DNA of 64,000 nt, taken from positions 372,001-436,000 of the forward strand of contig JAHNUO010000006.1 of NCBI GenBank assembly GCA_019787685.1, written 5' to 3'. Source of the stretch: Chiua virens (lineage: Eukaryota; Basidiomycota; Agaricomycetes; Boletales; Boletaceae). This document shows positions 44,761-58,696 of the stretch, one piece after another. The translations under genes and the position numbers were made by a program. The number at the start of each line of letters is the position of its first letter. Within the stretch, counting starts at the first letter, position 1. The notes under the pieces were generated by a model. The model was not told the origin of the DNA. It did not search any database and saw only the letters and a program-made list of their open reading frames with translations.

Positions 44761-46079
44761 TCACTGGCCGACCTTTATCACCAACTTACCAACCGTCTTT
44801 CCGCCCGTCAGGTCAATATGTGCTTCTCTAAGGCCTTGCGCGGTGAACGGGTACTCCTTGTGCACAGTCGGCCTCAACGTCCCGTTCTCCACAAGGCTCC
44901 AAAGCTTGTGCGTGTAATTGGTCGCTTCGCTTGGTGTGTACACGTAGTTATCCAGACTAAAACGGATTAAACGAGCTCAGAACCGCATGATTCAGACGTG
45001 GCGCGCGTGCTCACGTTGGTCTCAGCAATTTTAAATTCTTCTTTGAGAGCTTTAACGGCGCAAAGGGTGGAATAGCACCCGACGCATTACCCACCGCGAC
45101 CAGGGTACCCTTCCGTCTCAGCATATCAAAGTCGGATTCAAATCTGTCGAATAAGGGTCAACGATCCGTGAAGAGCGTTACTAGTCACGCCACGGCGAGA
45201 CATACGTGTCTTTTCCGACGCCATCAAAGACAGCATGCACTCCCTCTCCGTTCGTGACCTCCAAAACTTTCTGCACTGTATTTTCCTTCTTGTAGATGAT
45301 AACGTGGTCCGTTCCAGTTCCGTTTGGCAAGCGCTGCTTTTTCCTCGGTGGAGGTTGTCCCGATGACGGTCGCACCGCGCGATTTAGCGAACTGGCTCAA
45401 CAGAAGGCCCAAACCGCCCGCGACGGTATGAATCAGAATGATATCGCCTTGCTGGACGTTATACGCTTCCTCCATAAAGGTGATGGCGGTAAGACCCTGA
45501 AGGAGTACCGCAACCGCCGTGCGAGTCGAAACAGAATCCGGAACTGGAGACACGGACTTCCATGGGACAGAGACGTATTCTGCATGTGCATTCGATGAAC
45601 TCTGAGTGAACAGGGTAGTTCCAATCAGATCCGCAACGATAGGGGCTACGAGAACCAACGTACCAAGGCAGCACGAGCCCCATGCTGGTACCCGCGTTTC
45701 TGGTACTCGGGATCGTTGAGGACGGCCGGATCTGTAGGCAAACCGACGATCGCGCCAGCTGCCTCCTTACCCAGGACATATGGGAAGTGTGGGGCTGGGT
45801 ACAGGCCCTCTCTGCATACTCAGCCTGAATGAAGCAGATCCAACACTGAAGAGGAGTGCAAACTTACCTAAAGTAAGTGTCGATGAAGTTGATGCCGAAG
45901 TACTCGGTCTTTTACAGTTATCAGTCGTAGCCATTCTGCGGACTGGACGAGTGCGACGCTACCTTCACGAGGATATGACCGGGTTCGACCTTTGGAAAAG
46001 GGATCTCTGTCTTTTCTAGTACTTCGGGACCGCCGTTCTTGGCGATGGTAAAGGCGTGGATGGTGGAAGGGAATGTCAT
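44761..46079 (-). CDS. Zeta-crystallin-like quinone oxidoreductase, one frameshift
   Basis: This is an NADPH-dependent quinone reductase of the medium-chain dehydrogenase superfamily, without zinc ligands. The start is MTFPSTIHAFTIAKNGGPEV. After introns it reads TEYFGINFIDTYFR, EGLYPAPHFPYVLGKEAAGA, AHAEYVSVPWKSVSPVPDSV and LLQGLTAITFMEEAYNVQQG. The NADPH motif is HTVAGGLGLLLSQFAKSRGA. Then come IYKKENTVQKVLEVTNGEGV, AVFDGVGKDT, FESDFDMLRRKGTLVAVGNA and LTGGKTVGKLVIKV at the end. Between EEKAALA and NGTGTDHVIIY the frame shifts (near 45335, one extra or two missing bases). It has six short introns, all GT-AG. Confidence 0.82.
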
Positions 46080-46609
46080 GGTTTGTGAAGTTGCTGAGAA
46101 CTGGCGTAGCAAGAGATAACCGATGAGAGTGCATCTGACCAAGACGGTTATGACTCTCGGATCGTGCGGCCCGCCGACACTACCCGAGTTGGGATCGACC
46201 CAAGTTCCCACCTTTGGTTGGTAGCGTTCCACACCGCCTTAACGTGCTGCTAACAATGTCCTCCACTCAGCTTCTCGGTGACTGTTATTGAATCCAGTGA
46301 CAAGTGGAGGTTTGGCTGTAGTTCCTGTCAAACATCCGAGTCCGCCCACTTCATTGCCTACTGTAGAACCGTTCCACTCACCGTGGTGTACCCAAATGTC
46401 TCCTATTCTGACAAAGGTATGGACCGATGTGGACCCATGAGTCAGATGTAGCAGTGGGGCCCACACTATCTGCATATTTAAACCCACCAAGTTTCGAGAT
46501 GCTGACCACATATGCTCTCTGCATTTCTCCCCCACTGCAAACTGAGGTACTTTATCTCCCACTTCCCATCCTCCAATTCACTCCTCGCCTCAAAGTTAGA
46601 ACTTGAATC

Positions 46610-46915
46610 ATGTCAATGTCTGCAACACTTGCAAACCGTTATATCCGCAGACCGCTTCGGCGGGAGAAAGCATTCTATATTCCGGCGGGAACAACGGAAT
46701 GGGAAACACTCTTAAAGGAAGCGTTTCATCTGGCCTCCCAACACGAGGGTACTGTGACAGTTGCATAATTAAATCCACTTCCCCGGCAGCGCTGTGCAGT
46801 GGGTCCTCGTCGGCGTGGACTACGCCGACAAGGCGCCGTTGTAATCACCAACAAAGAGGTTGAGGAGAAGGAGAACGCACCAATTTCTTGGCAGTTGAGT
46901 CCGGGCAAATTTTGA
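46610..46915 (+). CDS. Possible small unknown protein
   Basis: The frame starts MSMSATLANRYIRRPLRREK and continues AFYIPAGTTEWETLLKEAFH. With an intron (~46747-46799, gtactg...tgcag) it could end KEVEEKENAPISWQLSPGKF. Other frames in the next 150 bp (e.g. VQWVLVGVDYADKAPL; ERTNFLAVESGQILTKNTPP) also look coding, so the locus may be a decayed or mis-spliced gene. No family is recognised. 46916-47493 otherwise shows no gene. Confidence 0.3.
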
Positions 46916-47493
46916 CGAAGAACACCCCACCCGTCGGTAGTCTGAGGGGTGGCGGCTTCCATGGGTACGTTACAAGTTCACGTTTCTCCCGCGTTCGCCA
47001 CTGACAACGTGCAATGTTTGCAGGAGGAAGCGAACGACAGGGACACTAATGGGCTGATCGCGTAGAACTTGACGGAGGAACAAGTGACCAAAGCAGGGCG
47101 CAATTTGCGTTGACGTGAAGTACGCCCTCTGAAACGGAAGAAGGACCACCTGAGCTCATGGTGGGCTTCCTCCCTATATTTTATTTTATTTTATTATCCT
47201 TTCTTCATTACTGTATCGTTGTTGTTATCGCGGTGGATTGGTATGTATGTACCACTGGAGTTGATCAGGGAAACGGCTGCTCTTGTTACATGTTTGATCT
47301 ACCGAATTTTTCCCCCCCATTTCTCTTTCTTTCGAATCTTGTCGACACAACCAAAGTAGTATATTGGCATTACAAGAACACAGCAACGAACATCTACATC
47401 AATCAACAATTTGCTGCAGGTATACATCCACTTTGCACAAAACTATCATGAGGGACATCAAAACAATCGTGCTACCATCCATCGGCACCATCA

Positions 47494-48639
47494 TCACTTG
47501 CCCAAGAAAGCCTGCTCTAATATCCGATAGATCAGCGTCGCTTGTTCACTTCTCTGCACCATCTCGGGTCGCTGCTCCCGTAAGGCGTCGATCTCCTGGG
47601 CTACTGGGTCGAGCTGTGACAACGGGCCCAGAAGCGATGGACTAGCAGGCGCCGGGCCAGCCGTGTCAAAGGGAGTGGGTGAGTTTGCATCAAGGAGGTT
47701 GTAGTAGCGGAGCAGCGACAACAGCGCGATAAACGTTCCTGTCCTGCCAACTCCCGCAGAACAGTTGACCATGATAGGCGGGTTGGCATTGCCACCCCCA
47801 CCCGTACGAGGATCCCTGTTCACTTGCTCTACCAACCGCAGGAACTTGAGCAAGCTTGCTTGATCGCTCTCTTGCGGGATGCCATGATCCGGCCATGCGG
47901 TATACAGCATGTGGGTGAAGACGACGGGTGGCGCTGATGTGTTTCCCTGGGGGACAAAGGACAGCTTGCTTTGGACACAGTTTGCGTCTTCGATCGACGT
48001 CTGCTCCTCCAGTGTCACCACAAGTGGCTGAGCGTCGTTACCGGGCTCTGGCGGGATGGTCATGGACTCGCCAACGGTGAGAGGGAAGTATGGATAGGCT
48101 TTGATACGCCCGTTTTCGTAGATGAGCGTTAGTTGCACGACAGTGTGTATTCGGCTGCCCTTTGGAAGTGATATGTCCGACGACGCTCCTATGGGCTGAC
48201 TGAGGACGCTGAGGAACGTGTGTGTGGTGTCCCGCAAAGGGGCTTGCGTGGCAATCCACAGTTTTTGTCCGTGCAACTCCCTCACCCAGCTCCCATTAAA
48301 GTATCTCCCCTTTCCTTCCCCACAGCCTAAGCAGGCCATCGTCCCAGAAGTGCCCACTAGGACACGAGTGCGGTCGTATGGCTCGATGTTAGAATAGCGA
48401 TTACCCCATCGGTTTGCAGGATCGCGACCGATCGCGACAGAATAGTATTTGGAGAGGTCAGGTTTCTCGGGTTGTGATGGAATAGATTTACCAGGCAGAA
48501 GCTTGCGCAGTGCGAATGCGCTGATGGAATTGGAGGGTGGGGGGGTGTTACGGTAGCCGGAACGTTCCTTCTCCCGTTTGGCAAGTTCTGCGAACACGTT
48601 ACGCTGGTAGGCAGCTTCACACGCACAAGGGAGCCACAA
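47494..48639 (-). CDS. Protein tyrosine phosphatase
   Basis: This is a classical PTP domain that removes phosphate from tyrosine. Landmarks in order are NRYSNIEPYDRTRVLVG (KNRY-like loop), the substrate-positioning region WIATQAPLRDTTHTFLSVLS, YTAWPDHGIPQESDQASLLK (WPD loop), MVNCSAGVGRTGTFIALLSL (CX5R active site: Cys, Arg present) and QRPEMVQRSEQATLIYRILE (Q loop). The frame is uninterrupted from at least FAELAKREKERSGYR. The true start is unresolved: an ATG at ~48673 (MSSNLSPYYHPF) probably joins by a short intron. It is divergent from the NR2C2AP homologue, with ~120-160 bp between starts. Confidence 0.85.
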   Translation of the reverse strand: MWLPCACEAAYQRNVFAELAKREKERSGYRNTPPPSNSISAFALRKLLPGKSIPSQPEKPDLSKYYSVAIGRDPANRWGNRYSNIEPYDRTRVLVGTSGTMACLGCGEGKGRYFNGSWVRELHGQKLWIATQAPLRDTTHTFLSVLSQPIGASSDISLPKGSRIHTVVQLTLIYENGRIKAYPYFPLTVGESMTIPPEPGNDAQPLVVTLEEQTSIEDANCVQSKLSFVPQGNTSAPPVVFTHMLYTAWPDHGIPQESDQASLLKFLRLVEQVNRDPRTGGGGNANPPIMVNCSAGVGRTGTFIALLSLLRYYNLLDANSPTPFDTAGPAPASPSLLGPLSQLDPVAQEIDALREQRPEMVQRSEQATLIYRILEQAFLGK

Positions 48640-48796
48640 AGGGATGGTAGTAGGGGCTCAGATTGGAGGACATGTCGTTTGATGAATCTTGTGAGCTCTG
48701 CCAGGTGTCCTATCATATGTACTAATACGATAAGCTCCGGTTCCCACGCACTGGTCGTACAGCAGGTCCTGATCATAGACAAATCCTGTGAGGGCG

Positions 48797-49349
48797 ATGT
48801 CGGGCACGTACAGGTCGCTAATCACCTCGGACTACGAAAATCAGGTGGGCTTCCTTTGAGAATCACTGACGAGGACAGACGGTTGATAATTCAAATCGCT
48901 AGAGTCAGCTCGATACTGGACAAGACAACCAGTAAGAAGCACCTGACGGACGGCAACCCAGAGACGTGTTGGACGTCTCAGCAGGCATGATACAGCTTGG
49001 AACTGGGACCGATAGAGACTGACTGGTGAATTAGGGTCTCCCGCAGTTCATCCAATTTGTCTTCCCTGAACCTGTACTTCCTCGGAGAATTGCATTGACA
49101 TTTCAGGGAGGCTTCGTGGGCATGCAATGCATGGTGGAGGTTGCTGTATGCTGTGAGGATCCAGTGTGGACGACGTGGACACATCTTCATCCAGAGGACG
49201 CCAATAGACGACAGATGTTTGAACTGCCTAGGGAGGGCCAGGATATCCAGTGTATGAGACTCGTGTTTCACAAGAGCTCAGACTTGTTCGGTAGAGTCAC
49301 CATTTACGAACTTGATGTCGAAGGTAGTTCAGGAACTGACTACACGTGA
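48797..49349 (+). CDS. NR2C2AP: NR2C2AP (TRA16) homologue, discoidin-like fold
   Basis: This is a small protein of the nuclear receptor 2C2-associated protein family, a galactose-binding/discoidin-like fold. The short first exon MSGTY joins by an intron (~48814-48910) to RVSSILDKTTSKKHLTDGNP and ETCWTSQQ. A GC-donor intron (48985-49034) follows, then GLPQFIQFVFPEPVLPRRIA, LTFQGGFVGMQCMVEVAVCC, FELPREGQDIQCMRLVFHKS and SDLFGRVTIYELDVEG. The ETCWxSxQG...FQGGF...FGRVxIYxLxVxG pattern is diagnostic. Its molecular role in fungi is unknown. The first intron has an unusual gtcgct donor. Confidence 0.8.
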
Positions 49350-49472
49350 CTCGGTCGGTTCACTCAGTTCATGCAATCAACCAACTCCATTTCGTGACAA
49401 TACATGCGATGGGGTAACGTGTAACGTCAACTACATCTCCTTGTCGTCATCAGACGTGAACTGGGGATCACG

Positions 49473-50001
49473 CTACGTGTTCGTTGGCCTGCTCGGGGCG
49501 GACGTCGTAGACAAAGAGCCTATTTTACTTACCACTGCAGAAAGGGCTGACTGCAGTGGCTGGATCTTCGAGATAGAGGGAACCAGGCTGGGGGGCAATG
49601 GCGGCAACTGTCTGCGCGACTGGATCCGAGAGTTCGACGACGCTCGCGGGACGCTCGGTGACACGGTCGAAACGTTGGTGCCGACGATGGTCGCGCCAGA
49701 GGAAGTTGCTAAAGGTGGGCCCGTGGTCGCAGGGGATGGTGTCGTCGAAAACGATGGGGGTGCCAAGGGTGCTGAATCTGCTCTGCCGAGAAGCTTCGAT
49801 TCAACGTTGTCGACGACACCGTTGACCACTCCGACCACCTCTGAACAGAATTCAGAAGTGGATTAGTCAAGAACACAAAACACGCACCTCCGAGAGCTTG
49901 GCAAACCGCAGAGGGTACAACAGCTGGGGCAGCGTGTGCAACGGGGACGATCGAGATGGCGAGAACAACGAGAGCAGCAGAAAGACGAATGAGTTGCATG
50001 A
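49473..50001 (-). CDS. Small secreted Ser/Thr/Pro-rich protein
   Basis: The signal peptide MQLIRLSAALVVLAISIVPV AHA is followed by APAVVPSAVCQALG. An intron (gtgcgt...tcag, ~49854-49900) leads to EVVGVVNGVVDNVESKLLGR and a low-complexity Pro/Ser/Thr tail. The tail ends KIGSLSTTSAPSRPTNT. Length is ~160 residues. No domain is recognised. It could be a secreted cell-surface protein. The opposite strand is also open over this stretch, but lacks a signal peptide and known motifs. 50002-50615 upstream contains no gene I can support. Confidence 0.5.
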
Positions 50002-50615
50002 TAGAAATGTACTCGGTCAGAACAAGACGCAAGTAGGAGTAGGTTGATTATTTTATAGATATGTGGACGGACGTGAGAGGACGAGGGAGAGGGTAGGAAT
50101 GAAGGAAGGGGGTGAGGAACGGATACAGAGACGACTGGGTTTTATACTCGAGGGCGAGCAACGTCATAGGCTGAAAAAACATCGACGTCATTGGCTAAAA
50201 TGGCCCTCGTCTGCGTTCCATATCGCGCATTTGGATTTCTTCGCCGAGCCGTCGGTATTGATTGTCCGACCGCCTGCGCAAGAGCTCGGTGAGCGTCTCT
50301 CCCATGCACGACGACAGCAGACACCATCCAAGACTGGCAGTACTAGGCAGAATGTAGTCAGTCTAGAAGAGATCGATAGCGAAACAGATGCTAGTTACAC
50401 GAGCACGACGAACAGCAACAGGAGCAAGACGAGCGATGTGTCCATGAAGACAATGTTCTTCTAGAGCGGTCAGCCAATCGGATATGGCCCGGGCGATGCC
50501 GACTCGGATGGCTGTGTCCTCTGTCAGTGTGAGGCTGTGCTGTAATACATACTACCGCCATGTCCAACTTCAAGGTGTGCCTTCTCTTCTCTGGTTCATT
50601 TCATTCTCCTGAACC

Positions 50616-52286
50616 ATGTCACATCTTAATAGTTGCCTGACGTCCCTGGCCATAAGCAGGCAGGACGTAGAAATGAAGCCACGCGGTCCAGACAATGGAC
50701 CTGACCCTTACACCCTCCGTGAAGGCCTCAAAACCGACGAAGAACTGTCTCAGCTCCGTCGTCGTCGCAAGGGGAAGCCTCTCGAGTTGTACCACCGGAA
50801 ACAAAACGACGTCAGTCTATGACCTCTTTCCTGCCTGACCTTCTTCTTATCTCCGCAGCTCATCTATTCTCTCTTGAAATCCATGGATGATCATACCAAA
50901 GATGCCAAGGATCAAGAGCAAGCTTCTCGCCTTTCAGTACGCCTTTGAACTTTTTTCTTTCGTAGTTTGTCTTACTGCCCAATCTAGATCTCGATCGCTG
51001 TCTGGGCAAGCCTTGCCGCAAATTTTATCCTCTGCGTCCTTCAGCGTATGACTTCTGCCTGGCACCCTCTTCCATTACCTGGTTAACCATCCCATCCCCT
51101 AGTTTACGCCGCCATATCCTCCCTCTCTCTTTCTTTAATAGCCACCGGAATTGACGCCTGTTTCGACTTTGGCAGCAACCTCTTTCTCTACATCATCAAC
51201 AAGAAAGCTGCGAAAATGGACGTCAACAAATGGCCTGTCGGTGGTGCTCGCTTGGAAACCATTGGAAACATCATATACGGTGAGATTGTCACAACAGGCC
51301 TCCCAACCGCGCGTCCTCATTCTTTTCCCAAGGTGCTTTGTCCGTTCCCCTCACTAGTACTACCTACTCCTTGGTTAATATCCGCACAGAATGTCCTCCG
51401 TCAACCTCGTCATCATCGTCGAGGGCATTCAGACACTAATGTCACATTCGGTTGACAGTTCATTTCACCTCGCGTCTATACTCGCAGTTGCAGCGGCTCT
51501 AGGTGACGATCCAGCACTTAAAAGTGGCCCCTTCAAAATATGACTGCTGACTTTCAATGAATCAAGGGGTCAAAATCTTACTCTTCCTGTATTGTTACAC
51601 TCTTCGCTCCAAGTCTAGCCAGGTACATATTCTTTGGGAGGATCACCGAAATGATATATTCATAAATGGGTTTGGTATGTGATTTTGTTTTCTACATCGT
51701 GTGTCATTTTGAACGCACACTAGGTATCCTCATGTCTGCCGGCGGCAGCCGATTGCGATGGTGGTTGGACCCTCTTGGTGGGCTATTGGTAGGTTTCTAT
51801 GAAGGTGACCTTGCCTCGAGTTGTAATTTCTTCTCAGATCGCCACGGGCGTCATCATTGCATGGGGGCGCACGATCTACCAGCAGTTTGGCCTTCTAGCA
51901 GGGAAATCTGCACCCCACGAATTCATTCAACTCGTCATCTACAAAGCCATGACATTTAGCGCAGATATTGACAAGATAGATACTGTCCGTGCTTACCATA
52001 GCGGCCCGGTACATGTTTTTGGCCAGGATAACTTCTCACATTCGCTGACTTCGGGATTGTAGGATTATTTCGTCGAGGTCGACATAGTTATGGATGCTTC
52101 AACCCCCCTGTGGAAGGCACACGATGTCTCTCAGCAGCTTCAAGACAAACTCGAAGAGCTGCCAAATGTCGAACGAGCATTTGTCCATGTCGATCACGAA
52201 ACTACACACACGCCTGTACGTTTCTCTCCTCTTTTCCTTCCTGGATTCTTGTGACGGCAATCCAGGAACATCGCAAGATAGTATAA
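50616..52286 (+). CDS. Cation diffusion facilitator metal transporter
   Basis: This is a CDF-family antiporter moving divalent metal (Mn or Zn; substrate inferred) across a membrane. The cytosolic N-terminus PYTLREGLKTDEELSQLRRR is followed by LLKSMDDHTKDAKDQEQAS. TM segments begin ISIAVWASLAANFILCVLQ. The metal site is in ATGIDACFDFGSNLFLYIIN, followed by WPVGGARLETIGNIIYG. A 7-nt micro-exon (51333-51339) gives the A-L before MSSVNLVIIVEGIQTLM. Then come VLWEDHRND-like ILWEDHRNDIFINGFG, LMSAGGSRLRWWLDPLGGLL, LLAGKSAPHEFIQLVIYKAM and the C-terminal domain DTVRAYHSGPDYFVEVDIVM. It ends HVDHETTHTPEHRKIV. The start is uncertain: MSHLN at 50616 or an upstream MSNFK exon at 50561. Confidence 0.85.
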
Positions 52287-52742
52287 CATGTATTCCTCAT
52301 ACCTCCGATCTATTATGTCCTGTCTAGTAGAGATGGACTCGCGGAACGCCTGACATTGAACTAGTATTTAGCCCGTAGCTGTCAAGCTGTTCGCTTGTAC
52401 CCCAGACAACCATATGCATCAGTTCGACGTACCTTTGAAATTGCGGGTCATTGACACTGTTCTCCGAAATCGAGTCTGTTTGGTTTCCTCTTAGCCAGCT
52501 GCGAGAACTTCATTGCAATAGAGTACACAGGGTCATAATTGCCATTGAGCGGCTGACGACTTGAAAATGACAAAACAAGCAAGTGTACGACGACGAGCTG
52601 AATTGACCAGGTTCGGCCCATCGGCCACTCCAACCTGTGTCTGCTTGTCTTCTTCCCTTCACTGACGTCGAGCGCCCGCTCCATCCCGATCATCTCGATA
52701 CCCTTGGCGTTATCACTTCCACTTCCAACCTCGTTTACTACA

Positions 52743-54893
<2,151 letters not shown>

Positions 54894-55222
54894 ACGTTTG
54901 AGCCAAAATGGGAGGGAAAGAGGCCGACATAATCCGTTTAATCTCTCTTGGCTTTCTGCTTGCTTTCTTCCTGTTCTTATTTGATTTTTCGACGCTGGAT
55001 GACATTTAGGACTTGATCAACCCTGATAATCCTAGTACCCCGCAAGTGCAAGGCAGTATTATTAACAGGTTGGGATGTACCCATCTTGACTATATCATGT
55101 AACTTCATACAGTGACAATGTTAACACAGTATCATCGAGAACCCATTTTAACAATGCGCAGACAGGATGAGCGAGTATCACATAGAATAGATGACTGGCG
55201 TGCGCATGTCCATGACAACAGA

Positions 55223-58200
55223 TCAACTGTCCGGAACAACCGGACGTTTCTTCTTGGTCGACGAAGGGCCCTTCTTCTTTGCTCGCGTCACCTTGATAGG
55301 CTCCGGAGTACTCGCTCGCGTGTCCTCGTCTGGCACCTCGTACTGTTGAAATGACGGCAACGTCGGAGGCGGGGTCGATATCCGATCGAACAAACCCGGT
55401 GTCTGTTGTTGACTGCCAGGCGTCGACGTTTGCCGAATTGGCTCTGAAACCGCACCCGCTGGCATCTCGCCCTCCTTTTCCACGACGAAACAGGGCGGTG
55501 CAGACCGGGAGGTGTTACTGCGAAGCGCGAACAGCCGGGGTTCTTCTGTACCGCGGGCGCATTGATCAGTCTTGCGGGTCTCAGTGATTCGCGAGTGGAA
55601 GTGGACATTACCTTTGGACAACGGTGGCGGTAAGTCGTCCAACCGTACCACCGGTATCGAGTCAACGTCCTCCATAGCCGTCCTCATCGACCGTTCGTCT
55701 GTGATATAATACGGGTCCTCCCGCATCCTCTCTAATCGCTCCGCTTTGTGCTGAAATGTAAATCCAACGTCAGATACGGATAAGCGTCAACAGCCGCCAG
55801 ACTGACCCATTCCCGTTCTGCACGTTCCTCCGCGGTCTCCTCGGGGTCTACAGGTAAGAGCTCCTCGGTGTTCACATCCTCCTTCTGCTTCTTCTTCCCT
55901 CCTTTTGTCTTTGTCCGGTTCGGCGTCTCCTTTTCCTTGCCTTTCTTACTCTTCTTAACTTTTTTCTCGACCAAATGGCTCTCCTCGTCGACGAGGGGTT
56001 CTTGCATCGCTGGTACAATCCATGCATTGAGATCGAGATCTTCCGGAATGGGTACGCTCGCCTGAGCAGCCGGTGCGACCGGTCCCAGTTCGTACGATGA
56101 TACCAGAGGCCGAATGAGATACAAGCTCTTAGGGAAGCTTGGCTCAATGACGGAATCGAAACCAGATGCCGCCAAATCCGTGAAGCTATTCCCTTCTCTT
56201 GGTCGAAATGCTGCAAGGTCGTGCTTGATAAACGTGAACAATTGGAGAATGTTTGCGGCCTGTGGGATGCCTGTATATTGAGACGTGGAGACGATGGTAC
56301 ATGACTTACCCGCTCCTGTACCTCAATATGCGGGCTAGAGACAAATTCTTCCATCTGCTCGATCATTGTTTCCACAGCACTTTTGACCTTTTCCAGAAGG
56401 TCCTGCGTCCACTGTTGAGCGGCCTCAGTGGCCCAGTATCCAAAGATCTTGTTCGCAGCCTGGATATACACGGCAATGATCTCGGGATCCAGTAGGGCGA
56501 CATTCGGGTGCAAAAGAAAAGGTAAGAGTTCTTCCGGTGCCAACAACTCGCTGGGGATGTCAGCCAACCAAAATGAAATGCGTATGAGCACATACTCGCA
56601 AAACTCTCCACATATCCACGCAGCAGCCCATAAAACCTCTGAACAACTTCCTGGCTCTCCGGAATTCAACAAAAGTGTTTCATCAGAGAGGACCTTGACC
56701 ATTAACTTGACGGCATAACCACGTGCTGCCCTCACACGACCCACAACGTCTACCAGTTGATCGCGAATCTGTGCGCCAACATCCACGTTCGAAATATACG
56801 CAAGGTCAATGAGGACCGAGAGATACCACTCAAAGTCAACTACGTTGTCATAAGTCGAACTGGAGCACATCGCGATAATGCGCTGCGAAAGGACAAGACG
56901 ATAAGCAGGAGACTGCGAAGGGGCGGATGGGGCTTTTGAGGGGATCGAAGGCACGACGTGTTGAGATAGTGACTGAACTGCTGATGGCAGCGATGAACCA
57001 TCAGGCTGAACAAGATGGGAGAGGAGTTGTTGGACGATAGACTGTAGATTATGTCGAGTTATCTGTATTACGTTAGGAAATAATCCGACAGGTAAAGAGG
57101 CGAAAATGCTCACGAGAGCGGTTACAAGATCGAGAGCGCGCATTCGAATGCTAATGTCTGCATCGTCAACACTGGTGAGAATCATATCTTGATGTTCTGC
57201 GACCAATTCGGGATAGGTAGGGACAATTTTGACCATTGCCAGGAGGGCGATATACTTGACTAGTCGCTCGTACGATCAGTAAGTGCAGAGATTGTTAAAT
57301 CATTACACCGACGATTCTGATCTGCATCTTGAAGAAATGCGGCAAGTTTTGAGACGCAGGTGCGAGCGAGAGATAAACCGGAAGCTCCCTGGAGCATGTT
57401 ACCAATGATGCATGTGTGGACACATTCATAAAGTAGAGAAATTGCGGAAGTGGTAGTTATCAAGTCAGTTATTGGAGGTTTGAGTTTCTTTACCAATCGT
57501 GGTTCGTGAGGAGAAAGTGCGCCAAACTATTATTGTATAAACACAGAAGATCCAGATGTCAATGAAGACAAAGCAGACCAGTTTGACGATCTTGATAAGC
57601 ATCCAGTTGTTGGATGACGTGGTGAGCAAGAGAAATAATTGCGGGGCCAATGGAAGATAATCTTGGGGGTTCCGACGAGCAAGTTCGCACAGTACATTGA
57701 CAGTAGCGGAAACAACACCTGGAAGACGGAAGTTTGTCAGATTGAAGGGTTCATGAGTATGAGCTGACCTGGATCGGGATCTTCGAGTTTCTCCTGCATA
57801 CGGGTAACGCTTTGACGGAGAACATCGGGATATTTCTCGCAGACGCGATACGAGGTGAGAACAGCCCTCTTGCGGATGTGGGGACGGGAGTGGCTGAGCA
57901 TGGCTATTAGCTCGGGGCTGAGATCTCGTGCGAGGTCTGTGGTGATGATATCAGACACGCCGTTCAAAGTCACGGCGACATCAGCGGGACTGGAGCTCAG
58001 ATCCTAACACGATGAACACGAGGGTGGGACACAGGAGGAGTGGACACACCTTCTTGAGGAGATTTGTTGTGAGCATGATGACGTCGGTGTCTTCGTCGAA
58101 GGACTGGGATGCGGCGAGATAACCAACTGTCTTGAGATGAAGCTTTGACGAGGACATGACCTCGATGACGTGAAACGAGGCCCAGGACATGTCATACCCA

Positions 58201-58425
58201 AGCATGTCGAGCTGCGGTGGACAGGTGAGCTGGGGGTGGATGGATTGCGAGGAACAGGCACAGACGCACATACGTGAGCTTCATGACGGCGCCAGCCTTG
58301 AGTTCCATGTCCTTGCTCTTGATCTCACGTCTGATTTCCTCATTGGCCTGGGCGATGAACTTGGCCTCGTCGTTCTTGTTAGCCCTGAGGCCTCGAATGA
58401 GATCATGGAGAGTGCGCTCCCACAT
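55223..58425 (-). CDS. APL5: AP-3 complex subunit delta (delta adaptin)
   Basis: This is the large subunit of the AP-3 clathrin-type adaptor, which sorts cargo from Golgi/endosome to vacuole. The trunk starts MWERTLHDLIRGLRANKNDE, then AQANEEIRREIKSKDMELKA and GAVMKLTYLDMLGYDMSWAS. VGYLAASQSFDEDTDVIMLT, LARDLSPELIAMLSHSRPHI and RKRAVLTSYRVCEKYPDVLR follow. The heat-repeat solenoid continues LPVGLFPNVIQITRHNLQSI and YDNVVDFEWYLSVLIDLAYI to LDPEIIAVYIQAANKIFGYW. The C-terminal hinge is lysine-rich (KKVKKSKKGKEKE) with the end ...KKKGPSSTKKKRPVVPDS. It has nine or more short introns. It is divergent from the TBC gene with 271 bp between starts. Confidence 0.88.
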
Positions 58426-58696
58426 TGTGAATGGAGCGGGGCGGACGCGTCCAGGGTGGTGGTCGTTCGGGACAACTTGGAAGCAGTGCTCACTCGCGAC
58501 TGGCGCAAAGTCTCATGCGTACAAGTGTACAATATTATAATCTACGGTTCCTGCGTCCCTCAAGGCTCTACGTGAGCATGGATACGTGTCATTAGTTGCG
58601 ATGTACACTGCGAAACTGAGCTGCTACCGTCGTAACTTGTGGTGTGAATTAAATAGCACGCTTTGTTCCAGATCGACCACCAACCGACTTTCTTTT

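Noticed and set aside
49312..49866. 184-codon frame on the + strand over the small secreted protein
   Set aside because: It overlaps the minus-strand gene antisense. That gene has a signal peptide and a clean intron. The + frame lacks recognisable motifs and reads through the minus-strand low-complexity region.
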